From assembly GCA_020217035.1 (NCBI GenBank), contig JAIWOG010000285.1:1-10000 (forward strand): DNA of 10,000 nt, read 5' to 3'. A program made the translations under genes and the position numbers. Below are positions 1 through 6,372 of the stretch, one piece after another; the first letter of the stretch is position 1, and each line of letters starts with the position of its first letter. The DNA comes from Magnetospirillum sp. GTDB lineage: Bacteria; Pseudomonadota; Alphaproteobacteria; Rhodospirillales; Magnetospirillaceae. The notes beneath the pieces are model-generated. The model was not told the DNA's origin and did not search any database. It saw nothing but the letters and a program-made list of their open reading frames with translations.

Positions 1-1312
1 GTGCGCCTATATCATCAAGCCCAAGAAGGGCTTCGAGCCCATCGCCACCGCCGCCCACTTCGCCGCCGAATCCTCGACCGGCACCAACGTGGAGGTATGC
101 ACCACCGACGACTTCACCCGCGGCGTCGACGCCCTGGTCTATGAGATGACCGAACAGGCCGACGGCGACTGGCTGATGAAGATCGCCTATCCCAACGACT
201 TGTTCGACCGCAATGTCAGCGACGGCCGCGCCATGATCGTGTCGTTCCTGACGCTGACCATCGGCAACAACCAGGGCATGAGCGACGTCGAATACGCCAA
301 GATGCACGATTTCTGGGTGCCGCCGGCGATGCTGCAACTGTTCGACGGCCCGGCCATGAACATCGCCGACATGTGGCGGGTGCTGGGCCGTCCCCAGGTC
401 AACGGCGGCATGGTGGTGGGCACCATCATCAAGCCCAAGCTGGGTCTGCGCCCCAAGCCCTTCGCCGACGCCTGCCACCAGTTCTGGCTGGGCGGCGACT
501 TCATCAAGAACGACGAACCCCAGGGCAACCAGGTGTTCTCGCCCATGAAGGAAACCATCGCCCTGGTCGCCGACGCCATGCGCCGGGCCCAGGACGAAAC
601 CGGCGAGGCCAAGCTGTTCTCGGCCAACATCACCGCCGACGACCCGTTCGAGATGATCCGGCGCGGCGAGCTGATCTTGGAAACCTTCGCCGAGAACGCC
701 AGCCACGTCGCCTTCCTGGTGGACGGCTATGTGGGCGGTCCCACCGCCATCACCCTTGCCCGGCGTTACTTCCCCGGCCAGTTCCTGCATTACCACCGGG
801 CTGGCCACGGCGCCGTGACCTCCAAGCAATCCAAGCGCGGCTATTCGGTGCTGACCCACATGAAGATGGCCCGTCTGCAAGGCTCGTCCGGCATCCATAC
901 CGGCACCATGGGTTACGGCAAGATGGAAGGCGAGAAAGCCGAGAAGATGGTCGCCTACATGCTGGAACGCGACGTCGCCGAAGGTCTTTACTACACCCAG
1001 GACTGGCAGGGCATGAAGGCCACCACGCCGATCATCTCGGGCGGCATGAACGCCCTTCGCCTGCCCGGCTTCTTCGACAATTTGGGCCATTCCAACGTCA
1101 TCCAGACCTCGGGCGGCGGCGCCTTCGGCCACAAGGACGGCGGCACGGTGGGGGCCAAGTCCCTGCGTCTGGCCCACGAAGCCTGGCGCCGCGGCGTCAA
1201 CCTGGTGGATTACGCCATGGAACACCCCGAACTGAAGGGCGCCTTCGAAAGCTTCCAGGCCGACGCCGACGCGCTGTATCCGGGCTGGCGGGACAAACTG
1301 AAGGTCCGCTAG
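1..1312 (+). CDS. cbbM: Form II RuBisCO large subunit (5' truncated by the window)
   Basis: Ribulose-1,5-bisphosphate carboxylase/oxygenase, form II, the CO2-fixing enzyme of the Calvin cycle; it acts in the cytoplasm as a homodimer-based enzyme without small subunits. The reading frame is open from base 2 and ends at TAG 1310-1312, giving 436 residues. Compared with the R. rubrum enzyme as I remember it (466 aa), about 25 N-terminal residues lie outside the window. Visible signatures are [14 protein letters not shown] with the active-site lysine, [11 protein letters not shown] with the lysine that is carbamylated (codon 506-508, equivalent to K191 in R. rubrum), HYHRAGHGA, and the loop-6 lysine in [10 protein letters not shown] followed by [10 protein letters not shown] three-residue insertion relative to R. 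rubrum lies around 150-180. All catalytic motifs are intact. Phosphoribulokinase follows after 87 bp on the same strand, so the two are probably co-transcribed. Identification is near certain from family knowledge. Confidence 0.98.
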   Translation, partial: CAYIIKPKKGFEPIATAAHFAAESSTGTNVEVCTTDDFTRGVDALVYEMTEQADGDWLMKIAYPNDLFDRNVSDGRAMIVSFLTLTIGNNQGMSDVEYAKMHDFWVPPAMLQLFDGPAMNIADMWRVLGRPQVNGGMVVGTIIKPKLGLRPKPFADACHQFWLGGDFIKNDEPQGNQVFSPMKETIALVADAMRRAQDETGEAKLFSANITADDPFEMIRRGELILETFAENASHVAFLVDGYVGGPTAITLARRYFPGQFLHYHRAGHGAVTSKQSKRGYSVLTHMKMARLQGSSGIHTGTMGYGKMEGEKAEKMVAYMLERDVAEGLYYTQDWQGMKATTPIISGGMNALRLPGFFDNLGHSNVIQTSGGGAFGHKDGGTVGAKSLRLAHEAWRRGVNLVDYAMEHPELKGAFESFQADADALYPGWRDKLKVR

Positions 1313-1342
1313 AGCACCCGGTAAAAATGGAGTATGGGAAAA

Positions 1343-1362
1343 GCGGGCGGCAACAAGCCCGC
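1343..1362 (+). other. Small hairpin between cbbM and phosphoribulokinase
   Basis: GCGGGC (1343-1348) and GCCCGC (1357-1362) form a perfect 6-bp stem with an 8-nt loop in the cbbM-cbbP spacer. No T-run follows, so it is not a convincing terminator. It could stabilise the cbbM end of the message or partly attenuate read-through, which would fit the usual need for much more RuBisCO than kinase. That role is inference. Confidence 0.3.
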
Positions 1363-1399
1363 CCCCTGCTCCGGATGGAGAGAGAGGAAGGCCAGCATC

Positions 1400-2293
1400 A
1401 TGTCGAGGAAGCATCCCATCATCGCCGTCACCGGTTCGTCCGGCGCCGGGACAAGCACCGTCAAGGAAGCGTTCGAACACATGTTCCGACGCGAGGGCAT
1501 CAAGCCGGCCATCGTCGAAGGCGACAGCTTCCACCGCTATAACCGCGTCGACATGAAGAAGACCATGGCGGAAGCCGAGAAAAGCGGCAACCGCACTTTT
1601 TCCCATTTCGGCGCCGAGGCCAATCTGTTCGGCGAACTGGAAGAACTGTTCCAGCGTTATGGCGAAACCGGGCGCGGCCGCCGTCGCTTCTATGTCCACA
1701 ACGACGAGGAAGCGCAACGCTTCGCCCAGCACAACGTCAAGTCAGGCGAGTTCACCCCCTGGGAGGACATGGCCGACAACACCGACCTGCTGTTCTACGA
1801 GGGCCTGCACGGCTGCGTGGTGACCAAGGAACACAACGTCGCCCAACATGCCGACCTGAAGATCGGCGTGGTTCCGGTGATCAACCTGGAATGGATTCAG
1901 AAGATTCACCGCGACACCCACATGCGGGGCTATTCCGAGCAAGCGGTGATGGACACCATCCTGCGTCGCATGCACGACTACGTCCACTTCATCGTGCCGC
2001 AATTCAAGCTGACCGACATCAACTTCCAACGGGTGCCCATCGTCGACACCTCGGACCCCATCATCGCCCGCGACATCCCCAGCGCCGACGAAAGCCTGGT
2101 GGTCATCCGCTTCAGGAAGCCCGACCGCTTCCGCGTCGACTTCCCCTTCCTGCTGCAGATGATCAAGGATTCGTGGATGAGCCGGCGCAACACCATCGTG
2201 GTGCCGGGCGGCAAGATGGGCCTGGCCATGGAATTGATCCTTACCCCGATCCTTCGCCGGATCATGGAGGACCGCAAGTCCCTGATGGGATGA
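1400..2293 (+). CDS. cbbP: Phosphoribulokinase, class I bacterial type
   Basis: ATP-dependent kinase that turns ribulose-5-phosphate into ribulose-1,5-bisphosphate, the RuBisCO substrate, in the cytoplasm. The 297-residue protein matches the usual proteobacterial length (about 290). It has a P-loop GSSGAGTST (12-20), GDSFHRYNR with D42 and H45 at exactly the positions of the catalytic Asp and His in the Rhodobacter sphaeroides enzyme, THFSHF-like TFSHFGAEAN (66-75), FYEGLHG (132-138), EWIQKIHRD (164-172) with the second catalytic Asp, and DTSDPF-type and SWMSR motifs near the C-terminus. The frame is also open upstream to ATG 1334, but ATG 1400 is chosen because it restores the family numbering and sits 8 bases after the purine-rich site AGAGGAAGG (1383-1391). 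It lies 87 bp downstream of cbbM and is closed by a strong terminator, so it is the last gene of this cbb transcript. Residues contacting NADH effectors were not examined. Confidence 0.97.
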   Translation: MSRKHPIIAVTGSSGAGTSTVKEAFEHMFRREGIKPAIVEGDSFHRYNRVDMKKTMAEAEKSGNRTFSHFGAEANLFGELEELFQRYGETGRGRRRFYVHNDEEAQRFAQHNVKSGEFTPWEDMADNTDLLFYEGLHGCVVTKEHNVAQHADLKIGVVPVINLEWIQKIHRDTHMRGYSEQAVMDTILRRMHDYVHFIVPQFKLTDINFQRVPIVDTSDPIIARDIPSADESLVVIRFRKPDRFRVDFPFLLQMIKDSWMSRRNTIVVPGGKMGLAMELILTPILRRIMEDRKSLMG

Positions 2294-2328
2294 GCGGTTC
2301 ACCGCGACCCGACGGGGGAGCCACACTG

Positions 2329-2363
2329 CCGGCGTTCCGGGCCACCGGGACGCCGGATCTTTA
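2329..2363 (+). terminator. Terminator of the cbb operon
   Basis: A 12-bp stem, CCGGCGTTCCGG (2329-2340) against CCGGGACGCCGG (2345-2356), has one G-T pair and a 4-nt loop GCCA. It is followed by ATCTTTA. The T-tract is short but the stem is very stable and sits 35 bp after the phosphoribulokinase stop, which is typical of intrinsic termination. Confidence 0.8.
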
Positions 2364-2371
2364 TGCTTGGC

Positions 2372-2400
2372 TTGAAAACAAGCTGCCGCGGGGTTAGTCT
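2372..2400 (+). promoter_or_regulatory. Sigma70-like promoter for the DUF2087 gene leader
   Basis: TTGAAA (2372-2377) and TAGTCT (2395-2400) are separated by 17 bases. The start of transcription would be near A2407, leaving a leader of about 150 nt before ATG 2558. It lies just past the cbb terminator, so the downstream gene has its own transcription unit. This is a consensus match only. Confidence 0.5.
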
Positions 2401-2406
2401 GCGCCC

Positions 2407-2557
2407 ATGGTCGGCAGTTCACCAAGGCGTCGCTGTCCCGCACGGGAAGCTAAACCTGCCTCAACTTTCTTTCGGCTCTGACTTTCATCCCGGTGCCGAG
2501 TCGTCAAGACAGCGACCCGCGACAAATCCTCTTATCGGCACGACCCGAGGATAAGTC
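2407..2557 (+). promoter_or_regulatory. Structured 5' leader of the DUF2087 gene, possible riboregulator
   Basis: This spacer folds on inspection. P1 is a perfect 9-bp helix, GTCGCTGTC (2429-2437) with GACAGCGAC (2508-2516), extendable outward by two G-C pairs past a bulged C2428. P2 is GCAC-GGGA (2440-2447) with TCCC-g-GTGC (2488-2496), 8 bp with one bulge. P1 and P2 are joined by 2 nt on the left and an 11-nt single strand (2497-2507) on the right. P2 encloses a 40-nt loop. A separate hairpin near the start codon covers the Shine-Dalgarno site (listed separately). The shape, a closed domain plus an expression platform, resembles a riboswitch or protein-binding leader. It matches no class whose consensus I can recall. 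A free small RNA is the main alternative. Confidence 0.45.
2526..2555 (+). promoter_or_regulatory. Hairpin that can hide the Shine-Dalgarno site
   Basis: The ribosome binding site GAGG (2547-2550), 7 bases before ATG 2558, can pair inside ATCCTC (2526-2531) with GAGGAT (2547-2552). An overlapping alternative, CTTATC (2531-2536) with GATAAG (2550-2555) plus GG with CC inside, leaves most of GAGG in a bulge. The two helices exclude each other, so initiation could be switched. The pairing is seen; the switching is inference. Confidence 0.45.
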
Positions 2558-3097
2558 ATGACCAGAACCGTTCTTCCCCTGATCGCCGCCGACGTCTCGC
2601 AAATGGCCCGACAAATGTCGCGCGAATTGGCCGGCTGCGACGGCAACCCCAGCCATGTTCAGATGCTCAACATGCTGGCCCGCTCGGCCGGGTTTCGCAA
2701 TTTCCAACACTTGAAGGCGCAGTGGGACGCCCAAGAGCGTCTGTCGCAACCGCCTTCGCCGGTGGAACCGGTGGACCATCGCCGTGTGCTGCGGGTCAGT
2801 CGCCATTTCGACCAGGACGGCAAATTGCTGCGATGGCCGAAAAAGGACAGCGAACGCCGGTTGTGCCTGTGGGTGCTGTGGTCGGAAATCCCCGCCGGTC
2901 GCAACCTCAGCGAAGCCGAAATCAACCAGCGTTTGACGGAAAACCACCTGTTCGGCGACCACGCATTGCTGCGGCGTTGCTTGTGCGAACTGAAGATGAT
3001 GGATCGCACGGTGGATGGTCGCGTCTATCGAAGGATGGAAAGCCGGCCACCGGCCGATGCCCGAGCCCTGATCCGACATCTGCGGCATAAGCGCTGA
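2558..3097 (+). CDS. DUF2087 domain-containing protein of unknown function
   Basis: A 179-residue, probably cytoplasmic protein with no signal peptide or membrane segment. Residues 90-160 fit the DUF2087 pattern: LRWPKKDSERRLCLWVL (90-107), then the segment NLSEAEINQRL (116-126) and FGDHALLRRCLCELKMMDR (132-150), ending in DGRVYRR. The family has a small winged-helix-like fold and is often linked to transcription regulators, but its biochemical role is not established. The N-terminus carries HVQMLNMLARSAGFRNFQHLKA (roughly 33-54), a helix pair whose GFRNFQHLKA part recurs in other small proteins; its function is unknown to me. The start is ATG 2558 with GAGG at 2547-2550. It has its own promoter and a long folded leader, and it ends at a strong terminator, so it is monocistronic. 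Possible roles are a DNA-binding regulator or a stress protein. No link to the neighbouring Calvin genes can be shown. Confidence 0.8.
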   Translation: MTRTVLPLIAADVSQMARQMSRELAGCDGNPSHVQMLNMLARSAGFRNFQHLKAQWDAQERLSQPPSPVEPVDHRRVLRVSRHFDQDGKLLRWPKKDSERRLCLWVLWSEIPAGRNLSEAEINQRLTENHLFGDHALLRRCLCELKMMDRTVDGRVYRRMESRPPADARALIRHLRHKR

Positions 3098-3103
3098 AAT
3101 AAC

Positions 3104-3138
3104 GGGGGGAAAGCGTTGGGGACGCTTTCCCCCCTTTT
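3104..3138 (+). terminator. Terminator of the DUF2087 gene
   Basis: A perfect 13-bp stem, GGGGGGAAAGCGT (3104-3116) with ACGCTTTCCCCCC (3122-3134), has a TGGGG loop and is followed by TTTT (3135-3138). It begins 7 bp after the stop codon. It is also hairpin 1 of the array below. Confidence 0.85.
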
Positions 3139-3360
3139 CCTGTCGTCATCGGTGTTGGGGTTCACGACCGCTGACGAAGGGGGACGGAGGAAGAACGTTT
3201 TGGGGGCCGTTCTTCCTCCTAGGGGAAATTCCGCCGTACTGGGGTTCGGGGACGTAGCGAGCGGAATTCCCCCATTCGCATTGGATGAGAGAGGCTCCGT
3301 TGGGGGCGAAGCCTCTCTCCCCACGCCGCCGCGACGTTTGGGGTTCGGGGACATGGCGGC
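3104..3360. repeat. Array of six hairpins with similar G-rich loops
   Basis: Six inverted repeats follow one another between two convergent genes. H1 is 3104-3116/3122-3134 (13 bp). H2 is 3143-3153/3167-3177 (10 bp, one mismatch). H3 is 3186-3197/3208-3219 (12 bp, perfect). H4 is 3222-3234/3261-3272 (12 bp, one bulged A). H5 is 3287-3296/3310-3319 (10 bp, perfect). H6 is 3325-3330/3355-3360 (6 bp). The stems differ completely, but the loops agree. Odd units carry TTGGGG, followed by G or A; even units carry TGGGGTTC, extended in H4 and H6 to TGGGGTTCGGGGAC (3240-3253 and 3339-3352, 99 bp apart). H1 works as a terminator by its looks. Several could end transcription from either side. The shared loops with changing stems point to selection on the hairpin or to a repeat family. 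Confidence 0.8.
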
Positions 3361-3374
3361 AGCGTGGATCGGAT

Positions 3375-5177
3375 TCAGGCGGCGCGGACCTCCTTTTCCT
3401 CGACGGTCTTCGCCTGGGCCACCGGCAAAGAGAAACTGAAGACGCTGCCTTCGCCGGGATTGGAATGCACCCAAACCCGGCCGCCCATGTGCTCGACCAT
3501 GCGCCGCACGATGGCCAAGCCGATGCCGGTTCCTTCCGCGCCCGCCTGAAGGCCGTTCAGACGGTGGAAAACCTCGAACAGCTTGACCCGGTCGCGGGAT
3601 TCGATGCCGATGCCGTTATCGGCCACCGAAAACACCGTGGCGTCGCCGTCGCGGCGGCAACTGACCCGCACCATCGGCCGAATACCGGGCGCCACGTAGC
3701 GGATGGCGTTGTCCAGCAACTGGGTGAAGATTTCGGTCAACGCCTTTTCGTCCACCATCACGCTTGGCAGCGGCTCGACCACGATACTGGCATTGCTGGC
3801 ATGAATGGTGTCGCCCAGACGGTCCAAGGCGTTGGTCACCGCGGTGCTGCTGCTGACAACAGCGTCGACGCCGGGAATCTGGTCGACGGCGACGAAGCTT
3901 TGCAGATCCTTGACCAGCTTGCGCATGCGCTGGGCGCCGTCGACGACATGGGCCATGTAGCCGCGACCTTCGTCATCCAGGACCGAGGACGCGTGGCTGG
4001 ACAGCAACTGGGCATAGGCCACCACCCGTCGCAACGGCTCTTGCAGGTCGTGGGCGGCCACTTCTGCGATGCGTTCCAGGTCGACCACATAGCGGCGCAG
4101 ACGATGACGGCTGGCCAGCAATTCGGCCTTCTTCACCGCCAGGTCGGCGGCGATGGCCTCCTGTGTCCGCACCATGCGATACAACACCATCAACGCCGCC
4201 CCCAAGGCCAGGGTGACGGCGCCGCCGATGGACAGATGCCAGGCCACCGAAGACTGAAACGGAGCCAGGATGTCGGCTTTGGATCGCCCCACCAACACCG
4301 ACAAAGGCAAGGATGCCAAGGGACGGACGCTGACCAGACGCTCATGGCTGTCATACGGCCCATGGGTTTCCTGGGTGACCGACTGGCGGTTCAGCACCGC
4401 GTCACGCAACAAGCCGCCTTCCAGGCTTTGCCCCAAGAAATCGCCATTGCCATGGGACGCAACCCGGGCCACCCCGTCGGTGCCGACCACGGCGATGGCT
4501 CCATCAGCGCCGACGTCGATGGCGTTGTAGAACTCTCCCAGATAATTGGGGTCCAGCGAAATCACCAGCACGCCGGCGAAATGGCCGGCGCGGTCGTCCA
4601 GTCGGCGGGTCAGTTGGATCGACCACTTGCCGGAAGCCCGTCCCAAAACCGGCTTGCTGACGAACAATTGGTCGACACCGCCGTGGCGATGCACGCTGAA
4701 ATGTTCGCGGTCGGACAAATCCATGCGCTTGAAGCCGGGCACGTTGCTGTCGGCCAGCCAGCCATCGGCGCCAATGCGGGCGATTTGCACCGAAACCCGC
4801 TTCAGGATGACGCTGTTGGCCACCGAGCGGTTCAGGTCGAAACCGTCCGGGTTCTGCTGGAACTCGGCCCGTAGGTACAACAAGGTCTGATCCAGGCCGG
4901 TGATGGTGCGCAGGATGTGTTCGTCGAAGGCCCGCGCCAGGTTGGCGGTGTCGGCGCCGGCGCTGGCCAGCACGCGACGATGTTCCGACGCCAGGCTGAC
5001 GACGATGGCCAGCCACACGAACGCCAGCAGCAGGACGCCGAACAAGGCCACGGCACGGGCGGCCCGCACCTTCACCGGGCCATGCCCCAAGGAAGAGGAC
5101 ACGTTCACAGCCGCCCCACCGACACAAAGCTGGCCGTCGCCTTGGAGCGCGGTCCATGACCGCGAGCCAACGCCCAT
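3375..5177 (-). CDS. Membrane sensor histidine kinase with a PDC/dCache-type sensor domain
   Basis: Sensor kinase of a two-component system, in the inner membrane. Up to 600 residues. Membrane segments are at about 43-65 and 314-336; the roughly 245 residues between them are periplasmic. Segments such as LDQTLLYL, REHF, SGKWSIQLTRRL, FAGVLVISLDP and DGAIAVVG resemble the PDC1 sensor often found on cyclic-di-GMP enzymes and kinases, which binds small ligands; the ligand is unknown. A short coiled coil (about 337-370) leads to HisKA with phospho-acceptor H376 in AAHDLQEPLRR. The ATPase domain has an N-box with N490, G1 DNGIG (520-524), F-box FEVF (534-537) and G2 GTGIGL (549-554). There is no receiver or PAS domain. 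Start uncertain: ATG 5177 gives the longest form, but GTG 5108 or GTG 5075 lie closer to the first membrane segment, and no site has a good ribosome binding sequence. The likely partner is the divergent regulator at 5399. Confidence 0.92.
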   Translation of the reverse strand: MGVGSRSWTALQGDGQLCVGGAAVNVSSSLGHGPVKVRAARAVALFGVLLLAFVWLAIVVSLASEHRRVLASAGADTANLARAFDEHILRTITGLDQTLLYLRAEFQQNPDGFDLNRSVANSVILKRVSVQIARIGADGWLADSNVPGFKRMDLSDREHFSVHRHGGVDQLFVSKPVLGRASGKWSIQLTRRLDDRAGHFAGVLVISLDPNYLGEFYNAIDVGADGAIAVVGTDGVARVASHGNGDFLGQSLEGGLLRDAVLNRQSVTQETHGPYDSHERLVSVRPLASLPLSVLVGRSKADILAPFQSSVAWHLSIGGAVTLALGAALMVLYRMVRTQEAIAADLAVKKAELLASRHRLRRYVVDLERIAEVAAHDLQEPLRRVVAYAQLLSSHASSVLDDEGRGYMAHVVDGAQRMRKLVKDLQSFVAVDQIPGVDAVVSSSTAVTNALDRLGDTIHASNASIVVEPLPSVMVDEKALTEIFTQLLDNAIRYVAPGIRPMVRVSCRRDGDATVFSVADNGIGIESRDRVKLFEVFHRLNGLQAGAEGTGIGLAIVRRMVEHMGGRVWVHSNPGEGSVFSFSLPVAQAKTVEEKEVRAA

Positions 5178-5268
5178 CCCTGTGCGGCGACGGCCGTCCC
5201 GATGACCGGAACAAGGGGATTATGATCGACGCGCCCCGACATCGTCAGGCTGGACCTCCGCATTTGGT

Positions 5269-5296
5269 GCTATAACTTATAACTGCCCCCTTTCAA
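5269..5296 (-). promoter_or_regulatory. Possible promoter of the histidine kinase gene
   Basis: On the minus strand TTGAAA (complement of 5291-5296) and TATAGC (complement of 5269-5274) are 16 bases apart, which would start transcription near 5262. The stretch also holds the short repeat TATAACTTATAAC (5271-5283), the only AT-rich patch in this intergenic region. Consensus match only. Confidence 0.35.
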
Positions 5297-5324
5297 TGGA
5301 ATATCGGGTGTGCTTGAATTCGTG

Positions 5325-5356
5325 TGAAACGCCGCATGAACGGGGTGTAAACACCC
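5325..5356 (+). promoter_or_regulatory. Possible operator upstream of the response regulator
   Basis: Three similar half-sites, TGAAAC (5325-5330), TGAACG (5337-5342) and GTAAAC (5347-5352), lie 12 and 10 bp apart, close to the one-turn spacing of direct repeats bound by OmpR/PhoB-family regulators. The last overlaps a perfect palindrome GGGTGTAAACACCC (5343-5356), 42 bp before the GTG start. Self-regulation of the kinase/regulator pair is an inference. Confidence 0.35.
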
Positions 5357-5398
5357 GAAGGGACATCCACTCTGTCCCGCAACCAGAGGAGAGACCAG

Positions 5399-6109
5399 GT
5401 GAACGGACCCGCCAAGGCCCATGTCCTGATCGTCGAGGACGAACCGGTCACCCGCGCCAAGCTTGCCGCCCATCTGGTTTCCGAGGGCTTCCAGGTCAGC
5501 GAGGCCGCCGACGCCCGCGACATGCGCACCATCGTGTCGCGCACCGTGCCCGATGTCGTCTTGCTGGATATCAACCTGCCCGACGAAAGCGGTCTGATCC
5601 TGGCCCGCGACCTGCGCGCCAAATCGTCGGTGGGCATCATCCTGGTCACCGCGCGGCAAGACGAAACCGACCGCATCGTCGGCCTGGAATTGGGCGCCGA
5701 CGACTACATCACCAAGCCGTTCAACGCCCGTGAGTTGGCGGTCAGGGTGCGCAACCTGATCCGCCGCGTCGCCCCCAGCATGGCGGCCGAACGCCAAGCC
5801 AGCGGCGTCTACACCTTTTCCGGCTGGAAACTGGATTGCGACGCCCGCCAATTGATGTCGCCCATGGGGGAATCGGTGCGGCTGACGCGCGGCGAGTTCG
5901 ACGTGCTGGCCGCCCTGGCCCGCAACGCCGGTCGGGCGCTGACCCGCGACCAGTTGCTGGACCTGACCCAGCATGACGGCGAAGCGGTGATCGACCGCAC
6001 CATCGACGTCCTGGTCGGCCGCCTGCGTCGCAAGATCGAAGCCGACCCCAAGCACCCCGCCATCATCGTCACCGTTCACGGCATCGGCTATCGCCTCGCC
6101 GGTTCGTGA
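5399..6109 (+). CDS. OmpR/PhoB-family response regulator, TorR-like
   Basis: Cytoplasmic DNA-binding response regulator, 236 residues, normal for the family. The receiver domain (about 7-120) has the acidic pair E13/D14 in IVEDEP, phospho-acceptor D57 in LLDINLP, T84 in ILVTAR and K106 in TKPFNA. The C-terminal winged helix (about 135-234) has VRLTRGEFDVLAAL, the recognition-helix region DRTIDVLVGRLRRKIE and the wing VTVHGIGYRL, a wording close to TorR/CpxR-type regulators; calling it TorR itself would go too far. The start is GTG 5399, 7 bases after AGAGGAGAG (5385-5393). It is divergent from the kinase at 3375-5177, 221 bp away with the longest kinase start, and is its most likely partner. 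The last codons, encoding HGIGYRLAGS, form the first copy of a 49-bp tandem repeat that continues past the stop codon. Confidence 0.94.
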   Translation: MNGPAKAHVLIVEDEPVTRAKLAAHLVSEGFQVSEAADARDMRTIVSRTVPDVVLLDINLPDESGLILARDLRAKSSVGIILVTARQDETDRIVGLELGADDYITKPFNARELAVRVRNLIRRVAPSMAAERQASGVYTFSGWKLDCDARQLMSPMGESVRLTRGEFDVLAALARNAGRALTRDQLLDLTQHDGEAVIDRTIDVLVGRLRRKIEADPKHPAIIVTVHGIGYRLAGS

Positions 6110-6280
6110 TTCCGCTGCGCTGAGGCACGGCATCGGCTATCGCCTCGCCGGTTCCTGATCCCTCTGCGCTGGGGCACGGCATCGGCTATCGCCTCGCCGG
6201 TTCCTGATTCCGCTGCGCTGGGGCACGGCATCGGCTATCGCCTCGCCGGTTCCTGATTCCGCTGCGCTGGGGCACGGCAT
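6077..6280 (+). repeat. 49-bp tandem repeat grown from the regulator's 3' end
   Basis: Head-to-tail copies begin at 6077, 6126, 6175 and 6224, each exactly 49 bp, with an 8-base stub CACGGCAT at 6273-6280. Every unit begins CACGGCATCGGCTATCGCC. Copies 3 and 4 are identical; copy 2 differs by two bases (ATCCCTC for ATTCCGC), and copy 1 by TTCGTG for TTCCTG and TGAGG for TGGGG. Copy 1 spans the final codons and stop of the response regulator; copies 2-4 are non-coding. There are no spacers, so it is not a CRISPR array. Slippage or unequal exchange is the simplest origin. Confidence 0.93.
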
Positions 6281-6297
6281 GGGATCGACCACGCTCA

Positions 6298-6330
6298 ACC
6301 GTGCGCCATCTTCAACCGGCGCATCACGGT
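6298..6330. other. Hairpin between regulator and small cysteine-rich gene
   Basis: TGCGCC (6302-6307) pairs with GGCGCA (6318-6323), and ACCG (6298-6301) with CGGT (6327-6330) past a 3-nt bulge. It lies between two convergent genes, after the tandem array. No T-run follows on either strand, so termination is uncertain. Confidence 0.3.
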
Positions 6331-6372
6331 AAACCAGGCGAAAGGGGGCCGTCAGGCTGTTTCCGCGGCCTG

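Noticed and set aside
1334..1399. Longer N-terminus for phosphoribulokinase from ATG 1334
   Set aside because: The extra 22 residues have no family counterpart, there is no ribosome binding site, and ATG 1400 restores D42/H45 family numbering.
2407..2481. Leaderless 24-codon upstream ORF starting at ATG 2407
   Set aside because: It begins near the predicted transcription start but has no ribosome binding site, an arginine/proline-rich random-looking product, and lies across the folded helices.
2370..2516. 6S RNA (ssrS)
   Set aside because: The stretch around GGGAAGCTAAACCTGCC recalls part of 6S RNA, and GGCAG/CTGCC could pair, but a full rod with a central bubble could not be drawn. The strong GTCGCTGTC/GACAGCGAC helix conflicts with that fold. 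It is kept only as an unassigned leader; an Rfam 6S model would decide.
3222..3352. G-quadruplex from the GGGGTTCGGGG runs
   Set aside because: Each site has only two close G4 runs; the third and fourth are too far away for a normal quadruplex, while the hairpin pairing explains the layout better.
3285..4874. 529-codon plus-strand frame opposite the histidine kinase
   Set aside because: It is antisense to a kinase with all H, N, G1, F and G2 boxes; its product is His/Gln/Gly-rich with no domain, as expected of a GC-rich shadow frame.
5270..6133. Minus-strand frame opposite the response regulator
   Set aside because: Low-complexity product opposite a complete OmpR-family gene with a good ribosome binding site.
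6077..6280. CRISPR array
   Set aside because: The copies touch each other with no spacers, and no cas gene is present.
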